NCBI GenBank assembly: GCA_017651565.1
Contig: JAGCCQ010000061.1
Span: 1-53,818 of the forward strand
Source: Bacilli bacterium
GTDB lineage: Bacteria > Bacillota_I > Bacilli_A > RFN20 > CAG-826
DNA length: 53,818 nt
Reading direction: 5' to 3'
Shown here: in pieces, positions 34,788 to 43,483 of the stretch
Numbering within the stretch: the first letter of the stretch is position 1
Layout of the letters: each line of letters opens with the position of its first letter
Position numbers and translations under genes: made by a program
The notes under the pieces: model-generated
The model's input: only the letters and a program-made list of their open reading frames with translations
Told to the model about the DNA's origin: nothing
The model's database searches: none

Positions 34788-35943
34788 AATTTTTAATTAA
34801 CCAAACTACTACCATGTATAACAATAAGCACAAAAATAACACAAGAAAAACTGAAAGCGATGTAAAAGAGAAAAATAGTACGCTATCAAAAATATGATAA
34901 ATTATGTAAAAAATCAGCCAGATAGTAATCGAAGAAAAAACAAACTGCAGGATGTTTTTAAACTTTATCTTTTTAACTAGACATACATAACCAAGAAAAA
35001 TAAAAGGCATCGAAAAAAACATAATAGCCAATACGCTAAGAACATTTAAATAACCTTTACCTTCTGTATCGTTTAGATAATCCTTCAAGCTCACAATCGA
35101 TTTAGATGAATCATTATTTATTGATGAAAATGTATATTCATTAGAAGGAAAATTATCTTTCAAAAGAGAAATAAAATTGATATTTGAGTATCTAGAAGAA
35201 CTCATTACTGCAAGCATTGATTCTGTTTTTTTAAGAGATTCAGGAACCAATGTAAAGCAAACAACATAATTATTTAAATATTTTTTGGAAAGTGTGCAAA
35301 ACAAACTTTCATCATCTATTATGTTTGCAATTTTCCATACAGTTGAAGCAGAGTCTTTTACTGTTAGTGTTATTCTTTTGTTAATAACATCTTCATAAGA
35401 ATTACAATCTAAATCGGTTCTAATCAAATAATCGGCTTGTGTCTTAGTAATGTATAAAAAATTACTAACATCATTACCTCTATAGGTATTTGTTTCTTTA
35501 AAAAGCAATTTAAGATAATATCTATCGAAAATAATATTACCATCACTATCAATATGATTAGAAAAATAACTTGAGGCCAAAAAAGACAAATTTGTCCCGT
35601 GTTCGCCTAGATTTTCTATTGAACAAGAAACCGACTTATCTAAGTTGTAACCAATGACACTTTTAAAAGGATTTGTATCATAAAATTGGTCATTTACATA
35701 TTTTGAAAAACTTTCACCTGATATAATTGAGCTATTTTCAGATTTGCACATTATTGCTACATTATTTTCTTTCTCAACCTCAAGAGCAATATCATAAGCA
35801 ATTTGTTCGACTGTGGTATTAACATTGAACGAACCGCAAATAAAAATCATTAAAAAGCAAAAAGAAATAATCGCCATGTAAATCGATTCTTTTTTTGTTG
35901 GGACACAAAAGTTATATATTCTTTTTGATGTTTCTAATTCCAC
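34762..35943 (-). CDS. Membrane protein with FtsX/MacB-like topology (orphan)
   Basis: 393 residues: one helix at about 20-40, an extracellular domain of about 250 residues, then three helices at the C terminus. This is the layout of a single FtsX/MacB permease unit, and a stretch such as SYEDVINKRITLTVKD is reminiscent of the MacB core domain. No matching ATPase lies in the polysaccharide locus. It shares one base with the Wzx stop region and overlaps wzy, so it belongs to the same operon. A chain-length (Wzz-like) role is possible because of place, but Wzz normally has two helices. Not recognised with certainty. Confidence 0.6.
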   Translation of the reverse strand: MELETSKRIYNFCVPTKKESIYMAIISFCFLMIFICGSFNVNTTVEQIAYDIALEVEKENNVAIMCKSENSSIISGESFSKYVNDQFYDTNPFKSVIGYNLDKSVSCSIENLGEHGTNLSFLASSYFSNHIDSDGNIIFDRYYLKLLFKETNTYRGNDVSNFLYITKTQADYLIRTDLDCNSYEDVINKRITLTVKDSASTVWKIANIIDDESLFCTLSKKYLNNYVVCFTLVPESLKKTESMLAVMSSSRYSNINFISLLKDNFPSNEYTFSSINNDSSKSIVSLKDYLNDTEGKGYLNVLSVLAIMFFSMPFIFLGYVCLVKKIKFKNILQFVFSSITIWLIFYIIYHIFDSVLFFSFTSLSVFLVLFLCLLLYMVVVWLIKNYGKQDQSI

Positions 35944-37412
35944 TATGTATTTCTCCCAAATTTAAAATATGACAAAGCATTGAAAAAAAGTTTTTTAAAT
36001 ATTATGTAGTATGCCAAAAAATAAACTAAGGCGCAGAAGAAAATTTGAGCCATAGTTCTGAATAAATCTAGGCTGTATGTTTGAGCCACGTAAACAAATG
36101 GTAGAAAAATTACACAGCAAACAAAAGAAGGCACAAGAGATGTGATTTGTTTCAACGCTGACATTTTAAACGTAATTCTTAAAATAGCAATTGCCCCTGC
36201 AATCGCTAACAAATCAGAAACGATACTTATCCAAATATAATGCTCAAGCGAAATTCTTCCTATTGTCAAACGAAGTGATAAATCAATTATCAAAACGAAA
36301 ATTTGATAAAAAACTGAACGATAAAAGTAACCTTTTGACCTAAATGCTTCACTTAAAAAATAGGTATAACAGATTAAAAGTGGTTTCGTTAATCCAAATA
36401 CCCCTATCATAAAACTAGCCTCTGACCACTTGCTTCCAAGCATTAACGCTGTAATAGTACCCGAAAAAAAGAAACAACCAACACCGATTGGAGGAAGAAT
36501 ACAAATCGCCGCTTTTTGCGTCTTTACGAAAAAATCTTCAAACTCTTTATTGTTGGATTTCAATCTAGATAAGGTAGGAAATAATACCGAAATAAAAGTA
36601 GCAGAAAAGAGTGTAAAAATGCTGCTAACCGTGGAATTTGCCACTTTAATTAATCCAACAATTTTTGTATCGAAAAATTGAGTAGCAAGAAGAGTCATCA
36701 GCCAACTACAAATCCATACGACTACAGAGTCAAGAATCATCGGCGCAGAATCTCTGATAATAATGCCTATATTTTTAATATTGAATTTCGCAGTTATACT
36801 TCTTTTTGACAATAAAGCTAAGATAGGAAGCTGAACTGCTTGTGCAGCAATAGCACCAATAATAAGAGACCAGTAGTTTAACCCCAACAAAGCTAAAGGA
36901 ATTGTGACTAAAAATGGAATAAAACAATATACAATTTTGACAATAAAAAGCTTATTGAATTTAAAGTTGCGTTTTAAGTCTGCAGAATATAACGCATTTA
37001 ATGATGCAAAAACAATCTGTATCGTTGAAGCAGCTAAAACGATTTCGTATCCCGAATTACCAATTAACGATGACAAAGGATACCTAAAAATAATAATCAA
37101 TCCTGAAACAATTAAAGAATTTATGATGCATAAAAACAATAATAGAGAAAACTGCTTTTTGTAATCGTCTTCATCCGCAAAATCGTGCTCAATCAAATAT
37201 TTTGCGAAGCCACTTTCGAGAACTATTTCACAAAAAGAAACAATAATAGTTACTGCAGTAGCAATTCCATATATCTCAGGATTGAGAATCCTTGCCAAAA
37301 ACATTGTTGAAATAGGCAGGGATAATTTTGATAGAACTTCAGCAAAAAAAGACCACTTAACAGATTTTCTTCCGGCCTCTTTGATTGCAATTTCGTCCAT
37401 TTTGTCTTCCAT
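35943..37412 (-). CDS. wzx: Polysaccharide flippase (Wzx, PST family)
   Basis: 489 residues, 12-14 membrane helices, MATE/PST type. The N terminus EAGRKSVKWSFFAEVLSKL followed by ARILNPEIYGIATAV is typical of WzxC-like repeat-unit exporters. It flips lipid-linked repeats to the outside for Wzy. First gene of the minus-strand polysaccharide operon, starting about 60 bases below tRNA-Leu. A second Met (37400) has a better GGAAG ribosome site and may be the real start. An inverted repeat lies right before it. Confidence 0.9.
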   Translation of the reverse strand: MEDKMDEIAIKEAGRKSVKWSFFAEVLSKLSLPISTMFLARILNPEIYGIATAVTIIVSFCEIVLESGFAKYLIEHDFADEDDYKKQFSLLLFLCIINSLIVSGLIIIFRYPLSSLIGNSGYEIVLAASTIQIVFASLNALYSADLKRNFKFNKLFIVKIVYCFIPFLVTIPLALLGLNYWSLIIGAIAAQAVQLPILALLSKRSITAKFNIKNIGIIIRDSAPMILDSVVVWICSWLMTLLATQFFDTKIVGLIKVANSTVSSIFTLFSATFISVLFPTLSRLKSNNKEFEDFFVKTQKAAICILPPIGVGCFFFSGTITALMLGSKWSEASFMIGVFGLTKPLLICYTYFLSEAFRSKGYFYRSVFYQIFVLIIDLSLRLTIGRISLEHYIWISIVSDLLAIAGAIAILRITFKMSALKQITSLVPSFVCCVIFLPFVYVAQTYSLDLFRTMAQIFFCALVYFLAYYIIFKKLFFNALSYFKFGRNT

Positions 37413-37414
37413 TT

Positions 37415-37429
37415 ATTGTTCTAAACAAT
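37415..37429. repeat. Inverted repeat at the wzx start
   Basis: ATTGTT-CTA-AACAAT, perfect six-base arms, three bases before the wzx ATG. Could be an operator or an mRNA hairpin over the start region. Confidence 0.4.
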
Positions 37430-37472
37430 CTTAATATTTAATTCTTTGATTGTTATAAAAAGTTATACAAAT

Positions 37473-37557
37473 TGGTGCGGCTAGCAGGAATCGAACCTGT
37501 ACGGGTCACCCCACTAGATCCTAAGTCTAGCGCGTCTGCCAGTTCCGCCATAGCCGC
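37473..37557 (-). tRNA. tRNA-Leu (UAG)
   Basis: Cloverleaf of 85 bases with encoded CCA. Acceptor GCGGCTA / TAGCCGC, anticodon stem CTAGA/TCTAG with loop CTTAGGA (anticodon TAG), a variable arm as expected for Leu, and T arm around GGTTCGATTCC. Confidence 0.97.
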
Positions 37558-37641
37558 ATCTGTAAATATTCTAAAGAATAAAGCATTTATTTTAAAGCAT
37601 TTATTATTTAGTTTATCTAAAAAATAAATATAATCCTCAAC

Positions 37642-37673
37642 AAAAAAGGAACTAGATTAATAATCCAGTTCCT
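37642..37673 (-). terminator. Terminator of the zinc-ribbon protein gene
   Basis: Stem AGGAACT / AGTTCCT with an inner GATT/AATC helix, followed on the minus strand by TTTTTTG. Confidence 0.8.
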
Positions 37674-37697
37674 AATTATTGCTGAATTTCTTATTCT

Positions 37698-38153
37698 TTA
37701 TAAGAGGTCTAATATATCAGCTACTATTTCAATAGCACCGGTAACAACAGCTTCAGCAGGATTAGCATTAGCTTGTTTCTTTTCCTTTTCTATTTCTACA
37801 GTAACTTCAATAGGTGCGTGTTTAATTCTTAAATACATCACTAAAGCATATACAAAGAACATTAATAACACGATTGAAACTATACCCGCAGTAATGCAAA
37901 GTGAAATATTACCGGTGATAATTCCGGCAAGTAATGCTCCTATTCCAACAGCAAGTATAACGATGGAAAAAATAAGACCGAAAGTAAAATTAGCTTTGTA
38001 CTTCTTACTTTTGTGTTCAATTTCTTCTTTATATAAATTACGTTTAGGTTCAGAAAGTTGCTGTGCACTACTAACAACTACACCACAAAAAGGACATGCT
38101 TCTTGATTATCTTCTATTTCCTTGTGGCAATTAGGACAAATTATATGAGACAT
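37698..38153 (-). CDS. Zinc-ribbon membrane protein
   Basis: 151 residues. N-terminal zinc ribbon CPNCHKEIEDNQEACPFCG (C-x2-C...C-x2-C), a charged linker, two membrane helices at about 58-80 and 85-108, and a cytosolic tail. The tail motif EAVVTGAIEIVADILD matches the tail of the protein at 45575-46150 (EVAVGAAIEVICDIID), so they are paralogs. Family function unknown; such zinc_ribbon_2 proteins are common in Bacillota. Single-gene transcript with its own terminator. Confidence 0.8.
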   Translation of the reverse strand: MSHIICPNCHKEIEDNQEACPFCGVVVSSAQQLSEPKRNLYKEEIEHKSKKYKANFTFGLIFSIVILAVGIGALLAGIITGNISLCITAGIVSIVLLMFFVYALVMYLRIKHAPIEVTVEIEKEKKQANANPAEAVVTGAIEIVADILDLL

Positions 38154-38243
38154 TATTATACCCCCTATTTTTAATTATATATAATAATTGACGCTATTAT
38201 TAAAGTTTAAATGAGGGCGTTTCCAATAAATACGTATAATTTC

Positions 38244-39194
38244 TTACAATCTTACATATCCAGTCTCATCAATAATTTGTTGAGCAGTCTCTCCTTTTAT
38301 CCAATCTAATACCTTTTGAACATTAGGATTAGTGTTCTTACTACTAGTAACTGCGTAGAAGTTAGACACTATTGGATATGTTTTATTTTGTACGTTTTCT
38401 TTACTTGGATATACTCCATTTAAAGAAACCATTTTAACATCGCTATTTTGTACTACATTATCTACGTAATATCTAAAAGAATAACCAATTGCACTGCCAA
38501 ATATATTAAGAGGTCTTCTAATAGTGTCTTCTCCATTCATAAAAGATAAAAAAGCCGTTTGACTTCCACTATTTTCAGCTCTTTGAATAGGTATGATTTG
38601 CTTATTCTTTCCACCTAATTCTTTCCAGTTAGAATACTTACCAGAATATATACCTTTTACTTCGTCTATAGTTAATGAATCCACTGGATTCTTCTTACTA
38701 AGTAAGAATACAAAAGATTCATATCCAATAGGAGTAAGTACAAACTCTACTCCTTTACTTGCTGCATATTCTTTTTGTTTATCTGATGGTTTAGCTAATA
38801 AGCCTATATCGCTAGTACCATCCACTATTCTTTTATATGCACCACTTGTGTTATTTAGTTGAAGTTTAGAGTCTTCAGCAAAGTTATTATCTTCAAAATG
38901 TATATCACTTGGTTCATATAATGAGTAAGCAAAAGCGGACGCTACTGGATAAAGTGCGGTCGCACAATCAATAACAGGCTTTTCACCTTCAAACTCTAAA
39001 CTATCTTTCTTTTTAATAATCTTAGTTTCTTCTTCGAAAGGTAAATATTCCCCTATTTCAATAGACTTAGCTCTCATTGCTTCACTCTTATTTGGTAAAA
39101 CAATATATGTGAACGAGAAGAAGAAACTAAGATCAAAAATTATAAAGAAAGAGATAAGCCCTACTATAGTCAATACTTTATGTTTCGTTTTCAT
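38244..39194 (-). CDS. Membrane-tethered PstS-like periplasmic-binding protein
   Basis: 316 residues. An uncleaved N-terminal helix (about 9-33) tethers a PstS-type binding domain: PVIDCATALYPVASAFAYSL, DIGLLAKPSDKQKE, the LTIDEVKGIYSGKYSNWKEL block and ENSGSQTAF (phosphate-loop equivalent of R-x3-SGT). No PstC, PstA or PstB is adjacent. Instead it ends an operon of four tiny membrane proteins and overlaps the 44-residue gene (TAATG). It may sense or capture phosphate or another anion. Transport seems unlikely without permeases. Confidence 0.8.
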   Translation of the reverse strand: MKTKHKVLTIVGLISFFIIFDLSFFFSFTYIVLPNKSEAMRAKSIEIGEYLPFEEETKIIKKKDSLEFEGEKPVIDCATALYPVASAFAYSLYEPSDIHFEDNNFAEDSKLQLNNTSGAYKRIVDGTSDIGLLAKPSDKQKEYAASKGVEFVLTPIGYESFVFLLSKKNPVDSLTIDEVKGIYSGKYSNWKELGGKNKQIIPIQRAENSGSQTAFLSFMNGEDTIRRPLNIFGSAIGYSFRYYVDNVVQNSDVKMVSLNGVYPSKENVQNKTYPIVSNFYAVTSSKNTNPNVQKVLDWIKGETAQQIIDETGYVRL

Positions 39195-39328
39195 TATCCT
39201 AACCTCGACATTACTTCAATAATAGATGCGTAATTGAACCAATAAATTGTTACAATAAATAAAGCAATAAGAGATAAAATTCCGACAACGCTTATCCCAA
39301 TTACTGTTGTTTTAAATTTCTTATCCAT
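39194..39328 (-). CDS. 44-residue single-helix membrane protein
   Basis: Short frame starting MDKKFKTTVIGISVVG and ending MSRLG, with one membrane helix (about 7-30). It has an AGGAG ribosome site seven bases upstream and its TAA overlaps the next ATG, so translation is coupled to the PstS-like gene. Function unknown; a small partner of that protein is likely. Confidence 0.65.
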   Translation of the reverse strand: MDKKFKTTVIGISVVGILSLIALFIVTIYWFNYASIIEVMSRLG

Positions 39329-39338
39329 AATTACACTC

Positions 39339-39575
39339 CTACATTAATCTAACTGGACCACTAAATATGGTGCATCCTAGAGGATACGCTATTATGATTA
39401 GTATCCCTACTATTGCTCCTAGTAAATTTAAAAGTAGTTTTGAGTTCTCTCCATGCTTTTTCTTTAGATAGGAAATAAATAAAATCCAAAAGGCCAAAAC
39501 TATTATCATCACCCAGAAATATGGACCGAGCAAAAAGAAAAAGAAATAAGTTGTAAAATCACCAAAGTCACCCAT
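39339..39575 (-). CDS. Small membrane protein of a tandem family, copy 3
   Basis: 78 residues, two membrane helices joined by a basic loop (SYLKKKHGENSK), so both ends should face outside. It aligns along its length with the 82-residue neighbour (GPYFW/TPFFW, YLKKK, GAIVGILIIIAYPL / GTIIGALIIIAFPL) and ends PVRLM. Ribosome site AAGGGGG just after the preceding stop. Function unknown. Confidence 0.7.
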   Translation of the reverse strand: MGDFGDFTTYFFFFLLGPYFWVMIIVLAFWILFISYLKKKHGENSKLLLNLLGAIVGILIIIAYPLGCTIFSGPVRLM

Positions 39576-39587
39576 ATGTGTCCCCCT

Positions 39588-39836
39588 TTACATAAAACCA
39601 ATTGGTTGAACAAATCTAAATATCATAACAAAAGTTAATGGAAACGCTATAATGATTAGCGCTCCTATAATAGTGCCTATTAGAGTTAAGAAACGTCGTG
39701 CTTTCTCACTCACTTTCTTTTTTAAATAGCGTATTAGTAAAACCCAAGCAACTAAAGCAAGCACACTAAACCAGAAAAATGGAGTGAATAAAAATATAAT
39801 GAAAATTGTTATGAATTCCCCCATGAATTCCACCAT
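39588..39836 (-). CDS. Small membrane protein of a tandem family, copy 2
   Basis: 82 residues, two helices, cytosolic loop RYLKKKVSEKARR, C terminus PIGFM. Clear paralog of the 78-residue protein. AGGAG ribosome site directly after the previous stop, so it is co-translated. The 3' end DNA (CCAATTGGTTT-ATGTAA) is conserved with the 85-residue gene although the rest of the coding DNA has diverged. Confidence 0.7.
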   Translation of the reverse strand: MVEFMGEFITIFIIFLFTPFFWFSVLALVAWVLLIRYLKKKVSEKARRFLTLIGTIIGALIIIAFPLTFVMIFRFVQPIGFM

Positions 39837-39847
39837 ATTTATCTCCT

Positions 39848-40105
39848 TTACATGAAACCAATTGGTGCCTTCGTAAAATTAACTATAAGAACCACTATTA
39901 CTAGCCCTACCAAATAAGCTAATGAAATAACTATCCTAATAAGAGCATACGTGGTACTATCTGAATCCTTTAGTTTTTCCTTAATAATACGTGCGGCAAT
40001 AAACCAAATAATACCCAATATCAAATACAATATAACGTAAATATTAGTAAGAGTATTTGCTATGAGTACTATCAATAATACGATTAGAAGATATACAAAT
40101 GTCAT
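39848..40105 (-). CDS. Small membrane protein of a tandem family, copy 1
   Basis: 85 residues, two hydrophobic segments and a charged inner loop (RIIKEKLKDSDS), ending PIGFM. More diverged than the other two but with the same layout and identical last five residues as copy 2. First gene of the five-gene operon. A pair of direct repeats lies 50-83 bases upstream. Function unknown. Confidence 0.68.
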   Translation of the reverse strand: MTFVYLLIVLLIVLIANTLTNIYVILYLILGIIWFIAARIIKEKLKDSDSTTYALIRIVISLAYLVGLVIVVLIVNFTKAPIGFM

Positions 40106-40154
40106 ATACTTTCCTTTTACATTTTCAGTATAAATGGGTATTTCTCTTCATAAA

Positions 40155-40188
40155 GTGCATATGTGTTCCAACGTGTGCATATTTGTTC
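40155..40188. promoter_or_regulatory. Direct repeat pair, likely response-regulator site
   Basis: GTGCATATGTGTTC (40155-40168) and GTGCATATTTGTTC (40175-40188), 13 of 14 identical and exactly 20 bases apart, two helical turns. Located upstream of the small membrane protein operon, next to two OmpR-type regulators. Confidence 0.55.
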
Positions 40189-40190
40189 AA

Positions 40191-40220
40191 AAAGAAAAAG
40201 AAAACAGCAATGAGTGCTGT
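40191..40220 (-). terminator. Terminator of the first ABC/two-component operon
   Basis: Stem ACAGCA (40204-40209) / TGCTGT (40215-40220), followed on the minus strand by a long T-rich run with scattered C. Ends the ATPase transcript. Confidence 0.8.
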
Positions 40221-40243
40221 CTTCTAAGGAGTTATTTATAAGA

Positions 40244-41002
40244 TTACCAACCCATTTCCATGAGCCAGTTCTTAAGCGCTCTTTCTTTTTCTTTTTGATC
40301 AACGATGTCTTTGTTAGCGTTAAATTCACCAGCAATTTGTCCATCAATAATATAAAGAACTCTACTACATCTAGCGGCTACTTTACTATCGTGAGTGACC
40401 ATCATAATAGTTGTGCCGTCTTTATTTAATTTAGTTAATTCATCCATTACTTCGATAGATGATTGTCTATTAAGTGCACCTGTAGGTTCATCAGCGAATA
40501 AGATATCTGGGTTATTCATCATACTTCTTGCGATGCATGCTCTTTGAAGTTGGCCGCCAGATACTTCGTTAATATCGTTATCTGCGACTTCGATAATTCC
40601 AAGCTTTCTCATAAGAGCTTCTGCTTTCACAACTTTCTCCTTACGTGGAGATAAGTCCTTTTTACTTTCAATAGCAGGAAGAAGTACGTTATCTAAGATT
40701 GATAAATTTTTCATCATGAACATTTGTTGGAAGATGAAACCCATCTTATTAAGTCTAAGTTCTGCTAATTGGTTTTCGTTAAGTTTAGTGATGTCTTTTC
40801 CATCAAACATAACTTCACCAGAAGTAGCTCTATCCATACCAGATACTGAATAAAGAAGAGTAGATTTACCAGATCCAGAAGGGCCCATGATTGCGACCAT
40901 TTCGCCTTTTTCTACTTGGAATGATACATTCTTTAATACGTTATTTTGTCTTTTATCGACAATGTATGTTTTACATAAATTTCTTGCTTCAATAATAGCC
41001 AT
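40244..41002 (-). CDS. ABC transporter ATPase (MacB/BceA/LolD type)
   Basis: 252 residues. Walker A GPSGSGKSTLL, Q-loop FIFQQMFMM, signature VSGGQLQR, Walker B ILFADEPTGALN, switch MVTHDSKVAARC. This subfamily pairs with FtsX-type permeases that drive mechanical work on lipoproteins or antimicrobial peptides, not import. It follows its permease by 19 bases and ends the operon RR-HK-permease-ATPase. Confidence 0.93.
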   Translation of the reverse strand: MAIIEARNLCKTYIVDKRQNNVLKNVSFQVEKGEMVAIMGPSGSGKSTLLYSVSGMDRATSGEVMFDGKDITKLNENQLAELRLNKMGFIFQQMFMMKNLSILDNVLLPAIESKKDLSPRKEKVVKAEALMRKLGIIEVADNDINEVSGGQLQRACIARSMMNNPDILFADEPTGALNRQSSIEVMDELTKLNKDGTTIMMVTHDSKVAARCSRVLYIIDGQIAGEFNANKDIVDQKEKERALKNWLMEMGW

Positions 41003-41021
41003 AATCTTTTTTCCTTTCTAA

Positions 41022-43394
41022 CTATTCAATACTTGCTGTATCTGAACTCTTAATTGATTTAGTAACTAATGAAGTTACAAACGCTGTTAATAATGACACT
41101 CCAAGAATAATTGCTGGGTAGAGCAAGAAGATTTGGAGTGGATCAATATTGAATGACATCTTTGCCATACCCATACCTTGGAAGATAGGTGCGATTGTTA
41201 AGTGTGTAAGTGGGATTGAGATAGCTGCTGCCACTATAGTTGCCACTATTGTTACAATCGCAAATCTAAGCATGTGGTAGAAGATAATTCTTCTATCCTT
41301 AAATCCAATAGCTTTAAGGATTGCAATTTCGCTTTTCTCATTAGATATAAACGAACGTTCCATTAAGACAACTACAAGCACTACAACAACCAAGGTAATT
41401 CCTAGTAATAACTTTTGAACAAGTTCCATTGTAGGAACAACAGACAAGCAATCTACTTGGAATTCCCATGCAAGTTGTACATCTCTACCATTTCCAAGAT
41501 ATTCTTTGATTCTATCTTTTCTAGCTTCAATTTCTTTTTGGCCAGGATTATCAGTGAAGTTAAGTTGGAACGCCATCCAAGAAGAACAATCTTTTAAACT
41601 AGTTGGTGCGTCTTCATGAATTCTAATAACTTCACCGACTAAGTTCATTGATTGGAAGTATGCTGTTACAGTACAATCCATTGGACCAGTGCCATAATTG
41701 ATTGTGATTGTGTCGCCAATATGAGCATCAATCTTTTCTGAGATAATTGGAGTAATTGCTACTTCGTTAGCGTTTCTAGGATAGCTACCTTCTAAATAAA
41801 CATATTTATCTGTTGTAATATTTTTACCTTGCTGACATGAGATGTTATATTCTTGACCTTTTGAAGTAACAGGGAAGATATATTGAGCATCTACGAATGC
41901 GTGACATGGCATACCTAAGTTGCCTAAATCAGTTTCAACTTTAGTTAAATATTCTTTTAATTCTTCATCTCCACCTTCATGCATCATAGACATTTGCTTT
42001 TCTTGATCAGAGAAGTAAATCTCACTTCTTGCGGAGAATGAATCAATAAGTCCATCCCCTTTCATCGTTGTTACTGTATTAGTCATAACAAGAACGAAGG
42101 CTGCGCATAATGCAAATACGGATGCGACAGTAATGTATTTCTTAGGACTACTCAAGACATCATTACATGCCATGAAGACTGTTGAGTCAGTTCTGCCTTT
42201 AGAAAGTTTAAGTTTTGATTTCTTCTTAAATCTTTCACCAGTTTGACCATTTCTAATTGCGTCAACTGGAGTAGCTTTTTTAACTTTACCTGTTGATAAC
42301 CATGCAAACCCTAAAGTAGTAAGAATAACAACCGCAACACCAATAACATTAGGTAAGATTCCAAGACCGTTTCCTAACACCATTGCTTTAGAAACAGAGT
42401 TTAATAATAACGCTCCGAATGGAAAACTTAATCCAAATCCTATTAGCGAACCAATGATTGCGATAAATAGATATTTTGTTAAATATAAGCTTCTAATCTT
42501 TCCGTTTTTAATACCTATTGCTTTCATAACACCGATTTCTCTATATTCTTCGGTGATTGTTAGTGTAATAGTAAATTTCAATACAACGAAAGCAACAATT
42601 ATTAAACAAACACTAAGAATCAATGTAATAAATGCAACAATCATATTCATGATATATGCGGTTTTAAATGTTCCTCTTTCTCTAGCTAATAACATGCCAG
42701 GAGTATTTGCTAGTTGTCTATCAACTGCGTTTACGTCATCTGTATCAATATAACAGAATTCGCCACCCTTTAAGGCGTTCTTATGAGTAGAATTCTTGTA
42801 TGCATCGTAATCAGTTTTATGAATAAGAATTCTAATATTGCTAATCATATCCGATCCAAACAATGCATCTTTAATTCCACCATCAACAATAAATGTTCTT
42901 TTTACATCTCCTACTTCCATGACGAATTTATCGCCGACTTTAAAATCATTTTCATCAAACATTTTTCTCGAAACATAAGCATGACCTTCTTCAACGGTTT
43001 TAACTGGGTTATTATCTTTGTCAAAGAAAACTAATTTGGTTTCTGATAATGGCTGAACCATGATTGTATTATCAAGGACTAATTCACTATTATCCTCTTT
43101 GTAAAGAGTTTCTTTAGTCGTGTATAATGTTGGTTCAATTCTGTAAGACTTAATTTCTTTAATATTAGGAATAATATCTTCGAATGTTTCAGTTGAGACA
43201 CCATCGTCTTTTCTAACTGCGACATAATCTCCAATACCTGCTTGATCAAAGAAATAGTCAGTTCCTTTAATTACTGTAATAACGTTATTAAGGCCACTTG
43301 CTACAAACATGGATGCAAGTATAACAAATATAACAATGATGATATTCATTGTCTTTTTTCTAGCTAAGTCTTTTTTTAATATCCTTAGAAACAT
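41022..43394 (-). CDS. FtsX-type ABC permease with two large ectodomains
   Basis: 790 residues from the ATG at 43394; the ATG at 43406 abuts the AGGAGG site and is too close to it. Layout: helix at about 8-30, an extracellular domain to about 235, three helices (about 245-370), a fourth helix near 415-440, a second ectodomain, and three helices at the C terminus (EKSEIAILKAIGFKDRRI precedes the last set). Two FtsX units as in YknZ/MacB-like or VraG/BceB-like transporters. With the adjacent sensor kinase it probably handles peptide antibiotics or cell-surface lipoproteins. The 90-base gap to the kinase gene holds a TATAAT that could be an internal promoter. Confidence 0.9.
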   Translation of the reverse strand: MFLRILKKDLARKKTMNIIIVIFVILASMFVASGLNNVITVIKGTDYFFDQAGIGDYVAVRKDDGVSTETFEDIIPNIKEIKSYRIEPTLYTTKETLYKEDNSELVLDNTIMVQPLSETKLVFFDKDNNPVKTVEEGHAYVSRKMFDENDFKVGDKFVMEVGDVKRTFIVDGGIKDALFGSDMISNIRILIHKTDYDAYKNSTHKNALKGGEFCYIDTDDVNAVDRQLANTPGMLLARERGTFKTAYIMNMIVAFITLILSVCLIIVAFVVLKFTITLTITEEYREIGVMKAIGIKNGKIRSLYLTKYLFIAIIGSLIGFGLSFPFGALLLNSVSKAMVLGNGLGILPNVIGVAVVILTTLGFAWLSTGKVKKATPVDAIRNGQTGERFKKKSKLKLSKGRTDSTVFMACNDVLSSPKKYITVASVFALCAAFVLVMTNTVTTMKGDGLIDSFSARSEIYFSDQEKQMSMMHEGGDEELKEYLTKVETDLGNLGMPCHAFVDAQYIFPVTSKGQEYNISCQQGKNITTDKYVYLEGSYPRNANEVAITPIISEKIDAHIGDTITINYGTGPMDCTVTAYFQSMNLVGEVIRIHEDAPTSLKDCSSWMAFQLNFTDNPGQKEIEARKDRIKEYLGNGRDVQLAWEFQVDCLSVVPTMELVQKLLLGITLVVVVLVVVLMERSFISNEKSEIAILKAIGFKDRRIIFYHMLRFAIVTIVATIVAAAISIPLTHLTIAPIFQGMGMAKMSFNIDPLQIFLLYPAIILGVSLLTAFVTSLVTKSIKSSDTASIE

Positions 43395-43483
43395 AATAAA
43401 TAACATCCTCCTTTTGATAAGAACGGATGTATTATAAAATTCAAATTATTAAATAATCATTAAATGCAAAAAAATATTTTTAT

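Noticed and set aside
38244..39194. Part of a Pst phosphate importer
   Set aside because: No PstA, PstB, PstC or PhoU in the window; the neighbours are tiny membrane proteins.
40117..40347. Open frame of 76 codons on the minus strand ending ...ILKM
   Set aside because: It overlaps the ATPase gene end, its terminator and the direct repeats. The C-terminal resemblance to the P-x-x-x-M tails is too short to call a decayed fourth paralog.
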